Positions 1 to 11,540 of a stretch of 64,000 nt of DNA are shown here, piece after piece. The DNA is taken from contig OX388312.1 in the NCBI GenBank assembly GCA_947579605.1, forward strand, positions 31,395,313 through 31,459,312, in the 5' to 3' direction. The notes below the pieces were generated by a model. It saw only the letters and a program-made list of their open reading frames with translations. It ran no database searches and was not told where the DNA came from. This stretch comes from Athripsodes cinereus (Eukaryota > Arthropoda > Insecta > Trichoptera > Leptoceridae). Both the position numbers and the translations under genes were made by a program. Each line of letters starts with the position of its first letter. The first letter of the stretch is position 1.

Positions 1-429
1 CCCTGAATTGTCGATTTATCGATCTTACATACGCCTTGTTTCAAGGTTCAAAACATCTACGAAAAATTCTCATCTTATTTTTCCCCAATCTATTTTTATC
101 TTCAACATAGGTAATTTTTCAGCAAAAGCGAAAATCTAGATTCATTACATATTACGGTATGAGGTAAATACATGAACATACCTTCATATATAATTAGGGT
201 TATTCTTGACAAGGGTAGTATTTAATATCTATGAAAAGTTATATTATTTGTTTCTGTTCTTGCAAATATTTCGAAACGTACATAGTTTCTTTTGCTCTTA
301 AGTCTTAGTTAGGTGCCAATACTCAAGGCCATATAGGAGGATTGAGTTAATACAGGCATTAAATATGTAGGTGCCATTTTTTCACGATACTGGACTCAGA
401 TGCCCCAAAATTCTGTCCAGTGCTGGGCC

Positions 430-650
430 ATATTTTGATAATTTCCAGTGATAGTTGGCCAAAAAAGCACTCTTTTTTCGTTCACGAGGATTCCAATGGT
501 CTAAAAATTCCTCTTTCACGATTCATAGTTCCTATAACAACAATACTAGAATGCAAGGAATGTCATGGGATGAGGTGACTCAACTGGCGCAGAGAAGCTC
601 TGAATGGAGGAGGCTGATTTTTGCCGAGGTGATGATGATGAGAACTTGAA
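430..650 (+). mobile_element. LINE 3' end, family D (truncated)
   Basis: The plus strand keeps the last codons of a retrotransposon reverse transcriptase, reading RMQGMSWDEVTQLAQRSSEW followed by RRL, then a GATGATGATGA tail. The same C-terminus recurs at 5735, 41400 and 45846, with GTCGTGGAA in place of GTCATGGGA. A W(D/E)EV(T)xxA(Q)xRSEWRRL ending is typical of RTE-like non-LTR elements. Only the 3' 200 bp remain and the 5' boundary is unclear. Confidence 0.6.
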
Positions 651-914
651 TATGAACTGTGGTCTTTATATAGTGGACAAACAAATCTATCTGCGAATTT
701 GTTAAACTATTGTTCGATATTAAGCTGGAAGCGTATTTCAAAAAGCGTTGCTTTGACGTTTGTAATACTCTATCATCTTATTCAATAAATGTGAATAAAT
801 CTATAAATAAAGATGACAATAAGAAGAAATTTAGAAAAAAAGTGTAGTGTGGGAATGAGTCAAATGTTCTGGTTGGGAAACATCAGGAAATATTCAGAAA
901 GTGAACTTGTAGGA

Positions 915-1290
915 CTTACTTACTTACTTTTCGAGTCTGGACTTTAGACCTTACCACTCCAGTATGCAGCGACGTATATCGCCTTGTCATTTGCCATCAA
1001 TAGGTCACTCACATTACATGCATTCCACATCAGTGAGAATCACTCTGTACATCCCCAAAGTTGAAGCTAGTGTCCTCCTCATCCAAGAAGCCCCACCTCC
1101 GCTGGTTACTTTTGCACTTAGTCACCCCAATCCTTAGCATGTTCAGTGTCTTCCACGTGGGGTACCCCTATGCACGGTGTTTGTGCTTTCGGATGGCATC
1201 ATCTATGTATGGTCGCCAAGTTCCTGCCTCCACAATTCCTCTCTACATTTTTGTGACGAGGTGGTAAGGTCACTTGAAGATCTATACCAG
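915..1290 (-). mobile_element. LINE 3' end, family E (zinc-knuckle C-terminus, GTAA tail)
   Basis: Read on the minus strand, this is a decayed copy of the element at 44454-44661. Both encode WGFLD(E/G)ED followed by a Q-S-D-S-H segment and end in GAAAAGTAA repeats; here the tail is the (CTTA)n run at 916-930. The knuckle cysteines are lost (NFG where the other copy has CDCG) and the frame is broken. The 5' boundary near 1290 is approximate. Confidence 0.6.
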
Positions 1291-1907
1291 AGTGATAGTT
1301 GATGTTGGGGAGGTGACTCAAAGGAGAAATAAAAATATCAGATACAATCCGCGTCAGGAGTAGCACTCATGAATTTATTGATACATAGTAATATATAATG
1401 TATGTTTAATAGGGAAATATATCTAAATCACTCTTGACTATCCCTCTCATTCCTTTCCATTAGGTTTTCCATCTTCATTACAGACTTATTGACACATCTT
1501 TGTCTCCTTTTCAGGCATATTTCTTATGAAGACGATGATATACATAAAATATTGATATCGTGACGACGGTAGATAGGTATCATTTGCGTTGATTAAGATT
1601 GTAAGGTTTCTCGCCTTATATATTGAATCAGATAATAAAATGAAAAGGTAGCACTACTCTGTAAAATCTAGGATCAAATCAATGCTACATGTTCTGAATT
1701 CATAGTGATTTGGATGTAAAGCTGATATTTCGTTCTTATTCAACGGGAAAGCTTTAGAATATAAAATATGCCGAATTCACAAATTCACAACAATGATAAA
1801 TATAAGCGACTGTTATTCACTACATTCACAATCCTTGTTTTTTTAATTAGGATCTGTAATAAACTTTTACCAGGTTATTGGTAACATGGCATTTAGAATC
1901 ACTTTAT
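1291..1907. other. no feature recognised
   Basis: AT-rich intronic sequence. I see no coding, RNA or repeat signal. Confidence 0.4.
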
Positions 1908-2010
1908 AAGTATCTAGACAGTACTATACTATACCCTCACGCCGTGTCCCAAGTGGGGTAGGCAGAGAGAACGGAACGCCAAACAGATCTAGAGAAGTAT
2001 CTAGACAGTA
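1908..2010 (-). mobile_element. 71-bp L-A LINE tail insertion with 16-bp target-site duplication
   Basis: AAGTATCTAGACAGTA occurs at 1908-1923 and again at 1995-2010. The 71 bp between them are only the extreme 3' end of the L-A LINE in minus orientation: the tail (CTATACTATA), the terminal hairpin, and about 45 bp of C-terminal coding sequence up to AACAGATCT. This is a complete, severely 5'-truncated retrotransposition event. Confidence 0.88.
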
Positions 2011-2119
2011 GTATTTTTAATGGGATGAAGAAATCATTACATACCTAAACTGTTTTTAATGCACTGTTTTTATTGAAGAAGATCGTTCTCGATTAATATT
2101 TTAGAGTAATTAAGAGTTT

Positions 2120-2352
2120 CTACTACTACTTTACTATCACGGCATATCCCACAAGTGCATATAATGAGCAAGCAAGCTGTTCTTTCCTTCCCGATATAAA
2201 ATGAAGACATTAAAAATGATGGGTGGCAAACCTCAGCGCTGAATTTAAGATGTAAAATGTTTTAATTTTTTCGAGCACCTGCCCTTTACAGGACACTCGA
2301 CAACTTATGGAAAAGAGTGGGATACCAATTCTTTACCGGGTGCTCCACGGGA
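2120..2352 (-). repeat. SINE copy 1 (near full length)
   Basis: Member of the dominant SINE family of this window; 30755-31012 is the reference copy. On the minus strand it runs from the CCCGTGGAGCACCCGG head (right end) to a terminus and (TAG)n tail at 2120-2135. The terminal hairpin is damaged: CCACAAGTGCAT replaces the usual CCACAAGTGGGGT. Confidence 0.8.
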
Positions 2353-3120
2353 TATTTGTATTGATTAAGTAGTTGTTAAATGCATCAACGAAATATTCCT
2401 TCGAACTAACCATGTTTCTTAGTTTTAAAAACAAACCTAAAATAAAAGACTTTGAAAAGTGTAAAGATATTAACGTTTTGACTATACAATTTGAAAATGT
2501 GTAGGTTCTTGATCTCGTTAATTTCTCCAAATGAATTACGAATCTAAAAAAAGTAATCCGAGAGTTCAAAAATTTTAACTGTTTCCAAAAACTGATATTG
2601 TGTTATATTTCAGTAGATAAGAACATAACGAACTGAAGAAAGTATCCCTTTCATTATGTCTATAAAATTAAAAACCTCTCGCTCTCCCAAGTGCTTAATT
2701 TCACTATTGAATAGGGTAGTTTTTATATGGATGTGCACTCAATAAGATAAAGTGCTCAATATTATAAACATTGAAGCTAAATTATGGCTAGATATAACTA
2801 TAGGATCTGCTTGTTCGGTTACAGCATCTAAACATTAAAGAAAAAAAAAAGATTTTATTGCGCGTGATTTATTTCTGTTACTACTTGTGTTCATGAAGGA
2901 TTTACGCAACACAAGGGAATACATTCCTAACATAACATACAACACTTCATACAACAAGTAGAACATACATACATAGATATTATACTGTACAAAAACATTG
3001 TTGTAAGACAATCTAAATGTTATTGTTTAGTCTGAGATACTCGTACTATGCGTGGGAGACGTAAAATGGAACGTATCCACTTTTGAGATCGAATCTCACA
3101 AATTAACACTTTAGTGACTT
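2353..3120. other. no feature recognised
   Basis: AT-rich sequence with a short run of A at 2838-2848 and no supportable gene or element. Confidence 0.35.
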
Positions 3121-3124
3121 ACTT

Positions 3125-3860
3125 CTTTCTTCTTTGGTGACTTCATTCTTCTTTTTTTCTATTAGTCTTTTATTTCATTATATGTGCCACATTTCATATC
3201 CTTCCTCACTTGATCCAAAAACGTGTCTCTTGATCGGCCTCTACAAGCCTGCTTTCGGTCATACACTCTCCGATAACGATTATCGAGCCTAAGTGTCTGA
3301 TGTTGTGGCCAAACCTGTTTGCCTGACATTTGACATTGCCTGACATTTATTTTATATTTATTATACCATCACGGCACATCCCACAAGTGGGGTAGCCAGC
3401 AGATCAGCCGCATGCAAGGAACATGAAAACTGTCCTCTCCGTGCCAATATAAAATCAAGACATTCAGGATGGGTGGCAAACCTCATCGCTGAATTTAAGA
3501 TGTAAAATGTCTCAATTTTTTCGAACACCTGCCTTTTACAGGACACTCGAAAACTTACGCAGAAGAGTGGGAGACCAATTGCCACAATTGCCTGACATGC
3601 CTGAAATATTTTCGAAGGCAGCCAACCATCCACTTTTCCTGTTTCCACGTCTCGCTCCTATATAACAGAATGCTCCAAAAAAGGCTTAAATCAGATTCTT
3701 TCTAACATTTAAGTCAACGTTCGAAAATTCCAATATTTTAGATTATTTTTTTAATGAATTCTTGCCTGGTTTATCCTGCCTACAATTTCAGATTTTGAGT
3801 ATCCACCTCGATTTATTCTGCTGTCCTACCTCAATTGACGGCAATTGACGGCAACAAAAT
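3125..3860 (-). pseudogene. decayed RTE-like reverse transcriptase, split by a SINE
   Basis: On the minus strand the interval matches the thumb and C-terminal part of the RT at 11672-13150. About 3740-3830 reads SKSEIVGRINQARI, 3670-3740 reads NVDLNVRKNLI-stop-AFFGA, 3600-3670 keeps the SETW region, and 3140-3260 reads GRSRDTFLDQVRKDMKCGTY. Each has its counterpart in that protein (SKSEIVSRINQARI, NIDLSVRKNLTKAF, CETW, GRPREAYMDQLKRDMNCGSY). Stops and frame changes show it is dead. The middle is interrupted at 3347-3586 by a SINE with its own target-site duplication, so this is an older relative of the 11.5-kb element. Confidence 0.8.
3347..3586 (-). repeat. SINE copy 2, inserted into an RTE-like pseudogene
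   Basis: ATTGCCTGACAT flanks it at 3335-3346 and 3587-3598 (12-bp target-site duplication). On the minus strand it begins within the head, at about the GGTCTCCCACTC segment, and runs to the terminal hairpin (CCACAAGTGGGG at 3380-3391 on the plus strand). An AT-rich tail at 3347-3363 replaces (TAG)n. Confidence 0.85.
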
Positions 3861-4423
3861 TTTATAGTTCTAAAAATACCTTAAAGTAAAAGTCTTAAAT
3901 TAAATTAAATTAAATTATTTTATGAAAGTCTGAAGGATAAACTTGAAGAAGTTCTCAACACAGAAATATGACTCTAAGTAATTATAAACTTATTATTTTT
4001 AGTACTCTTATAAAGATATTTATGGACTTGTTTCCAAAAACGTTTTTAGAACTTTATAGATTTGAGAGTCTTTGTAGGTAGTGTCGAGATCATTTGAGAC
4101 TTGAGTGGACGTGAACTATAATATCATAATGATAGATATTGTAATATATACCCACTCGTACAACACGGACTACGCACGCGATAAGAACAATGTAGGTATA
4201 ATAGCTACGGTAAGGAGCTACGCATTATTCTATACAACATTTATAGTAAGTATAGGCATATTATATAATATTATTTTCATCCCTGACAAAGGTCAGAGGG
4301 ATTGAATGAAGATACAACTTTATGTAACGGGCCTGATAATACTTTTAAATTTATATAGAAAAAGGAATCAGAATATAAGATAACAGTGAATCTCAGTTTT
4401 ATTAAATATTTTGTTCTATCTAT
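3861..4423. other. no feature recognised
   Basis: AT-rich, with a short (TTAAA)n run near 3896-3915. I see nothing else. Confidence 0.35.
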
Positions 4424-4705
4424 CTATTCCCTCACGCCGTATCCCAAGTGGGGGAGGCATAGAGAACGGAACGCCAATTAGATCTGTCCTTACATACTTC
4501 CTTCGTTTCCTCCACATTCATACAGTTTCTCATACACGCACGTCTGTTCCTCTTACTCAACACACGGCCGTCCTTGAGAATTTGATCCACGTGATTAAGC
4601 CACGTGGTTCTGGAATGCCCGTGCTTTTTTACACACTTTCTTTCTTCAGACGAGTATATCCTCTTTGTCATTCATACCTCGATCATTCGTTCAACATGTC
4701 GAGTT
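4424..4705 (-). mobile_element. L-A LINE 3' end, 5'-truncated and frame-broken
   Basis: On the minus strand it encodes the L-A C-terminus (K-R-G/H-x-R-T-T-W-L-x-H-V-D-Q-I-L-K-D-G-R-V-L pattern) down to PTWDTA-stop, the CCCTCACGCCGT terminus and a (ATAG)n tail at 4424-4432. It carries substitutions such as CVKKHG for VRKRG. I found no convincing target-site duplication. Confidence 0.8.
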
Positions 4706-6944
4706 CAAACAATCTTCGTCAACTTTTATCTTGCAAATCGTTTCTGATCATTTATGAAGTGAAATAAAAAAATAAAAAAAGGTTATCGTAGAAATCAAAT
4801 TCTGAAAGAAATACTGCGTTTTATAAACTATGTACCTATATAAAAGTTTTTCTAAAAATTTCAAATAAATAGATGCGTAAATATTTTATAATTTATTTTG
4901 AAAGCCATGTTATCCTTATATCTTATAAAAATGATTTTTGAATTTCCATACTAACGGAAGACCGGGCTATACTCTCCCATTTCAAGGAATTTGCGTTCCA
5001 TTGACCTGACCATTACAAGATGAGGTATCTATTTCAAATAAAAACCCACTAAATACCGTACTTTCTTTTACAGAAGCGAGAAAAACAGCAAAAAAGAGTG
5101 TAAAAAAAAAGTGTGAATGAGATAAAAAATACGTTTTTTGCGTGAGTTTGAAAGAGTGCGAAAATGTTCTTTACCGCCAAAATTGTGTGCCATAAGATAT
5201 TGCCATATTAAAATTAATTATGAAAAGTACTATAAATATTTATGATTAATTTCTAAAAAATAAGCACAATCAGACTTTTTTAAGTTCATGCAAATTAAAA
5301 CATTATAAATATTTTTAATTTCGTGCAAATAAACACATTTAAAATATTTTTTGCGTAAATAATCCATTTTAAAAATATTAAGCACGTGCTAATTGAAAAG
5401 CCAAAAACAATATGTTATTCGTCTGGCAATTATTTGTGTCATTATAACATTCCAAAATGGCGATTAATGAACGATGTGTCAAAAAGTACGTTCAATATTT
5501 AATTTAACATCAGGTGAGAATTAATTTACGTTTTCTATCTAATTAATTTTTCTATCTAATCTATTAAACCTGCTTTACATTTTTATTACTAAAGAGTTAA
5601 CAGTATATTTTTTTGCAGAAACATAAAACGTTGCATTGCGATCTGGATGCTCATTTTTCAATGATGAAATTAATGATTAAGAAATTAGAAATTAAATTGA
5701 TAATAAATTAATGACAACGACATTATGGCTTTAGGAATGTCGTGGGAAGAAGTGACAATCATTGCAAAGAATCTGAACGGAAAAGACTGTATTCTCTTCT
5801 CTTCGTTCCCAGGAAAATCTTGAAGGTTGATCGAGTAGTTGTTTTATGAATTTTTGATGCAATAAATGAATTAACATAATAAAACTTTCTCTTTTCCTAT
5901 GATGTTTTATAAAATATGTAGTTGAATAGGAAATTAAGAAAAAATAGGTGAGTAACCATTATTTTTTTGCAATGATTACGTTCTGGTTATATTTTTTGAT
6001 GTGACATGACATGATTTATATTTTTGCAAAGTATCTTAATTACAAAAAAGGAGAAGGTATGTATTGTTCTTCTATTTTAATGTTCCCTTTATGCTTTGTG
6101 TGGAAAGATGAAAATTTTGACTTATTTTGAAATGCTTTTAAGCCTCAGATTTCAAAAATATAGTAGACCTTTATTATTTCTTAGTATTTGTGGGAATCGG
6201 CACAAATATTTGAGCCCGTACATATCCCTAATTTAGGAAAGGCATGTTGAATAATAAACTCTATACATAATCACAGACTCCAGGCCAAAAATATTTCAAA
6301 TATCTTATTTATTGACAAAGATAACAACATTTTAATGAGGTAATAAATGAAAATTTGACTTCCTGATTGCCGAAATCGTAAGCAAAATATTTTCATCATA
6401 TTGAATTAATTTCAAAATGGAAGTGATAAAGAATACAACAAAACTGAATCTTAAAGCTTGGAGATTATTTTGGTTTTAAAACATCATGCTTGCACATCAT
6501 GAAAACTACTAATTTGTGTAAATTAGAATTGCATAATTTCGGCATATTTTCATTCAATTTCATAGACCACATATGACAGACTAAATATGACACATGAGAA
6601 AAAAAAACAAAGAAAAATAATTGTGAAAATGGAATTATGAAATTCATAGACAATATTGTAGGTATGCGTTTTCCAATAAATACATAGGTAGGTACTTTTC
6701 TCAATCAACGAGTAGTATTTATTTTGACTTAATATTTACATGAGTCTTTAAAAAAAATCTGATGGAAGTATTTCAATTAAAAATATAATACTTCAGAATA
6801 TTGAAGAATGTACATTCATTCATCAAGGTTTCTATTGGGAATACAGGGAGGGAATGCCTATATAGGAAACATTAATTGTTTCGTTCCTTTTTAATAACTG
6901 TTTTCCTTATAGGTACCTATATATACATATATTTTTTTAGGACT
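4706..6944. other. AT-rich intronic DNA, one small LINE scrap
   Basis: Apart from the family D fragment at 5735-5825 I see nothing I can name. The interval 5210-5420 is rich in TAAAATATTT-like repeats without clear periodicity. Confidence 0.35.
5735..5825 (+). mobile_element. LINE family D scrap
   Basis: GGAATGTCGTGGGAAGAAGT resembles GGAATGTCATGGGATGAGGT at 558 and GGAATGTCGTGGAAAGGGGT (minus strand) at 45950. Translation gives LGMSWEEVTIIAKN, the same C-terminal motif. The rest has decayed. Confidence 0.45.
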
Positions 6945-9900
6945 TTTATCCAAGTAGGTACCAACCCATTTTTTTAATGATATATGAGCGTGAAAGGTGT
7001 CATACTTCTAGATTTTACAATGGGAAAAGGATTTTAGTACTTTTATCCACGTAGGTACCTACCCATTTTTTTATCGAAATATGGCCGTGTGGGATGTCAA
7101 ACTTCAAGATTTTACAGTGGGAAAAGGATTTTAGTACTTTTATCCACGTAGGTACCTACCCATTTTTTTATCGAAATATGGCCGTGTGGGATGTCAAACT
7201 TCAAGATTTTACAATGGGAAAAGGATTTTAGTACTTTTATCCACATAGGTACCTACCCATTTTATTTATTGAAATATGGCCGTGTGGGATGTCAAACTTC
7301 AAGAATTTACAGTGGAAAAAGGATTTTAGTACTTTTATCCACGTAGGTACCTACCCATTTTTTTATCGAAATATGGCCGTGTGGGATGTCAAACTTCAAG
7401 ATTTTACAGTGGGAAAAGGATTTCAGTACTTTTATCCACATAGGTACCTACCCATTATATTTATTGAAATATGGCCGTGTGGGATGTCAAACTTCAAGAT
7501 TTTACAGTGGAAAAAGGATTTTAGTACTTTTATCCACGTAGGTACCTACCCATTTTTTTATCGAAATATGGCCGTGTGGGATGTCAAACTTCAAGATTTT
7601 ACAGTGGGAAAAGGATTTTAGTACTTTTATCCACGTAGGTACCTACCCATTTTTTTATCGAAATATGGCCGTGTGGGATGTCAAACTTCAAGATTTTACA
7701 ATGGGAAAAGGATTTTAGTACTTTTATCCACATAGGTACCTACCCATTTTATTTATTGAAATATGGCCGTGTGGGATGTCAAACTTCAAGAATTTACAGT
7801 GGAAAAAGGATTTTAGTACTTTTATCCACGTAGGTACCTACCCATTTTTTTATCGAAATATGGCCGTGTGGGATGTCAAACTTCAAGATTTTACAGTGGG
7901 AAAAGGATTTTAGTACTTTTATCCACGTAGGTACCTACCCATTTTTTTATCGAAATATGGCCGTGTGGGATGTCAAACTTCAAGATTTTACAATGGGAAA
8001 AGGATTTTAGTACTTTTATCCACATAGGTACCTACCCATTTTATTTATTGAAATATGGCCGTGTGGGATGTCAAACTTCAAGATTTTACAGTGGGAAAAG
8101 AATTTCAGTACTTTTATCCACGTAGGTACCTACCCATTTTTTTATCGAAATATGGCCGTGTGGGATGTCAAACTTCAAGATTTTACAGTGGAAAAAGGAT
8201 TTTAGTACTTTTATCCATGTAGGTACCTACCCATTTTTTTATCGAAATATGGCCGTGTGGGATGTCAAACTTCAAGATTTTACAGTGGGAAAAGGATTTT
8301 AGTACTTTTATCCACGTAGGTACCTACCCATTTTTTTTATCGAAATATGGCCGTGTGGGATGTCAAACTTCTAGATTTTACAATGGGAAAAGGATTTTAG
8401 TACTTTTATCCACGTAGGTACCTACCCATTTTTTTATCGAAATATGGCCGTGTGGGATGTCAAACTTCAAGATTTTACAGTGGGAAAAGGATTTTAGTAC
8501 TTTTATCCACGTAGGTACCTACCCATTTTTTTATCGAAATATGGCCGTGTGGGATGTCAAACTTCAAGATTTTACAGTGGGAAAAGGATTTCAGTACTTT
8601 TATCCACATAGGTACCTACCCATTTTATTTATTGAAATATGGCCGTGTGGGATGTCAAACTACAAGATTTTACAGTGGGAAAAGGATTTCGGTACTTTTA
8701 TCCACGTAGGTACCTACCCATTTTATTTATTGAATTATGGCCGTGTGGGATGTCAAACTTCAAGATTTTACAGTGGGAAAAGGATTTTAGTACTTTTATC
8801 CACGTAGGTACCTACCCATTTTTTTATCGAAATATGGCCGTGTGGGATGTCAAACTTCAAGATTTTACAGTGGGAAAAGGATTTCAGTACTTTTATCCAC
8901 ATAGGTACCTACCCATTATATTTATTGAAATATGGCCGTGTGGGATGTCAAACTTCAAGATTTTACAGTGGAAAAAGGATTTTAGTACTTTTATCCACGT
9001 AGGTACCTACCCATTTTTTTATCGAAATATGGCCGTGTGGGATGTCAAACTTCAAGATTTTACAGTGGGAAAAGGATTTTAGTACTTTTATCCACGTAGG
9101 TACCTACCCATTTTTTTATCGAAATATGGCCGTGTGGGATGTCAAACTTCAAGATTTTACAATGGGAAAAGGATTTTAGTACTTTTATCCACATAGGTAC
9201 CTACCCATTTTATTTATTGAAATATGGCCGTGTGGGATGTCAAACTTCAAGAATTTACAGTGGAAAAAGGATTTTAGTACTTTTATCCACGTAGGTACCT
9301 ACCCATTTTTTTATCGAAATATGGCCGTGTGGGATGTCAAACTTCAAGATTTTACAGTGGGAAAAGAATTTCAGTACTTTTATCCACGTAGGTACCTACC
9401 CATTTTTTTATCGAAATATGGCCGTGTGGGATGTCAAACTTCAAGATTTTACAGTGGAAAAAGGATTTTAGTACTTTTATCCATGAAGGTACCTACCCAT
9501 TTTTTTATCGAAATATGGCCGTGTGGGATGTCAAACTTCAAGATTTTACAGTGGGAAAAGGATTTTAGTACTTTTATCCACGTAGGTACCTACCCATTTT
9601 TTTTATCGAAATATGGCCGTGTGGGATGTCAAACTTCTAGATTTTACAATGGGAAAAGGATTTTAGTACTTTATTCCACGTAGGTACCTACCCATTTTTT
9701 TATCGAAATATGGCCGTGTGGGATGTCAAACTTCAAGATTTTACAGTGGGAAAAGGATTTTAGTACTTTTATCCACGTAGGTACCTACCCATTTTTTTAT
9801 CGAAATATGGCCGTGTGGGATGTCAAACTTCAAGATTTTACAGTGGGAAAAGGATTTCAGTACTTTTATCCACATATGTACCTACCCATTTTATTTATTG

Positions 9901-11540
9901 AAATATGGCCGTGTGGGATGTCAAACTACAAGATTTTACAGTGGGAAAAGGATTTCGGTACTTTTATCCACGTAGGTACCTACCCATTTTATTTATTGAA
10001 TTATGGCCGTGTGGGATGTCAAACTTCAAGATTTTACAGTGGGAAAAGGATTTTAGTACTTTTATCCACGTAGGTACCTACCCATTTTTTTATCGAAATA
10101 TGGCCGTGTGGGATGTCAAACTTCAAGATTTTACAGTGGAAAAAGGATTTTAGTACTTTTATCCACGTAGGTACCTACCCATTTTTTTATCGAAATATGG
10201 CCGTGTGGGATGTCAAACTTCAAGATTTTACAGTGGGAAAAGGATTTTAGTACTTTTATCCACGTAGGTACCTACCCATTTTTTTATCGAAATATGGCCG
10301 TGTGGGATGTCAAACTTCAAGATTTTACAGTGGAAAAAGGATTTTAGTACTTTTATCCACGTAGGTACCTACCCATCTTTTTATCGAAATATGGCCGTGC
10401 GGGATGTCAAACTTCTAGATTTTACAATGGGAAAAGGATTTTAGTACTTTTATCCACGAAGGTACCTACCCATTTTTTTATCGAAATATGGCCGTGTGGG
10501 ATGTCAAACTTCAAGATTTTACAGTGGGAAAAGGTTTTCAGTACTTTTGTCCACGTAGGTACCTACACATTTTTTTATTGAAATATGGCCGAGTGGGATG
10601 TCAAACTTCAAGATTTTACAGTGGGAAAAGGTTTTCAGTACTTTTGTCCACGTAGGTACCTACACATTTTTTTATTGAAATATGGCCGAGTGGGATGTCA
10701 AACTTCAAGATTTTACAGTGGGAAGAGGATTTTACTACTTTTATCCACGTAGGTACCTACCCATTTTATTTATCGAAATATGGCCGTGTGGGATGTCAAA
10801 CTTCAAGATTTTACAGTGGAAAAAGGATTTTAGTACTTTTATCCACGTAGGTACCTACCCATTTTTTTATCGAAATATGGCCGTGTGGGATGTCAAACTT
10901 CTAGATTTTACAATGGGAAAAGGATTTTAGTACTTTATTCCACGTAGGTACCTACCCATTTTTTTATCGAAATATGGCCGTGTGGGATGTCAAACTTCAA
11001 GATTTTACAGTGGGAAAAGGTTTTCAGTACTTTTGTCCACGTAGGTACCTACACATTTTTTTATTGAAATATGGCCGAGTGGGATGTCAAACTTCAAGAT
11101 TTTACAGTGGGAAAAGGTTTTCAGTACTTTTGTCCACGTAGGTACCTACACATTTTTTTATTGAAATATGGCCGAGTGGGATGTCAAACTTCAAGATTTT
11201 ACAGTGGGAAGAGGATTTTACTACTTTTATCCACGTAGGTACCTACCCATTTTATTTATTGAAATATGGCCGTGTGGGATGTCAAGTTTCAATATTTTAC
11301 AGTGGGAAAAGGATTTTAGTACTTTTATCCACGTAGGTACCTACCCATTTTTTTTATTGAAATATGGCCGTGTGGGATGTCAAACTTCAAGATTTTACAG
11401 TGGGAAGAGGATTTTACTACTTTTATCCACGTAGGTACCTACCCATTTTATTTATTGAAATATGGCCGTGTGGGATGTCAAGTTTCAATATTTTACAGTG
11501 GGAAAAGGATTTTAGTACTTTTATCCACGTAGGTACCTAC
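6945..11540 (+). repeat. 97-bp satellite array, about 47 monomers
   Basis: The period is 97 bp (98 in some units), counted from successive GTACTTTTAT or TACCTACCCA positions between 6959 and 11531. Each monomer contains the palindrome GTAGGTACCTAC, a T-run or TTATTTATT segment, then TCGAAATATGGCCGTGTGGG, TGTCAAACTTCAAGATTTTA and CAGTGGGAAAAGGATTTTAG. Diagnostic variants (CACG/CACA before the palindrome, CAGTGGG/CAATGGG/CAGTGGA, CAAGAATTT, CTAGATTTT, CTACAAG) recur in blocks, so higher-order repeats are present: units from about 7438 recur at 8898, and 8022-8800 recurs at 9288-10070. The first unit (6945-7030) is the most divergent, as expected at an array edge. Open frames of 80-150 codons here follow from monomers lacking stops in some frames and are not genes. 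Confidence 0.97.

Noticed and set aside
455..649. 64-codon plus-strand gene
   Set aside because: Only the last 25 codons are meaningful and they are the C-terminus of a dispersed LINE family (also at 41400 and 45846).
6945..11540. CRISPR array
   Set aside because: The repeats are directly adjoining 97-bp monomers without unique spacers, in a eukaryotic context with no cas genes.
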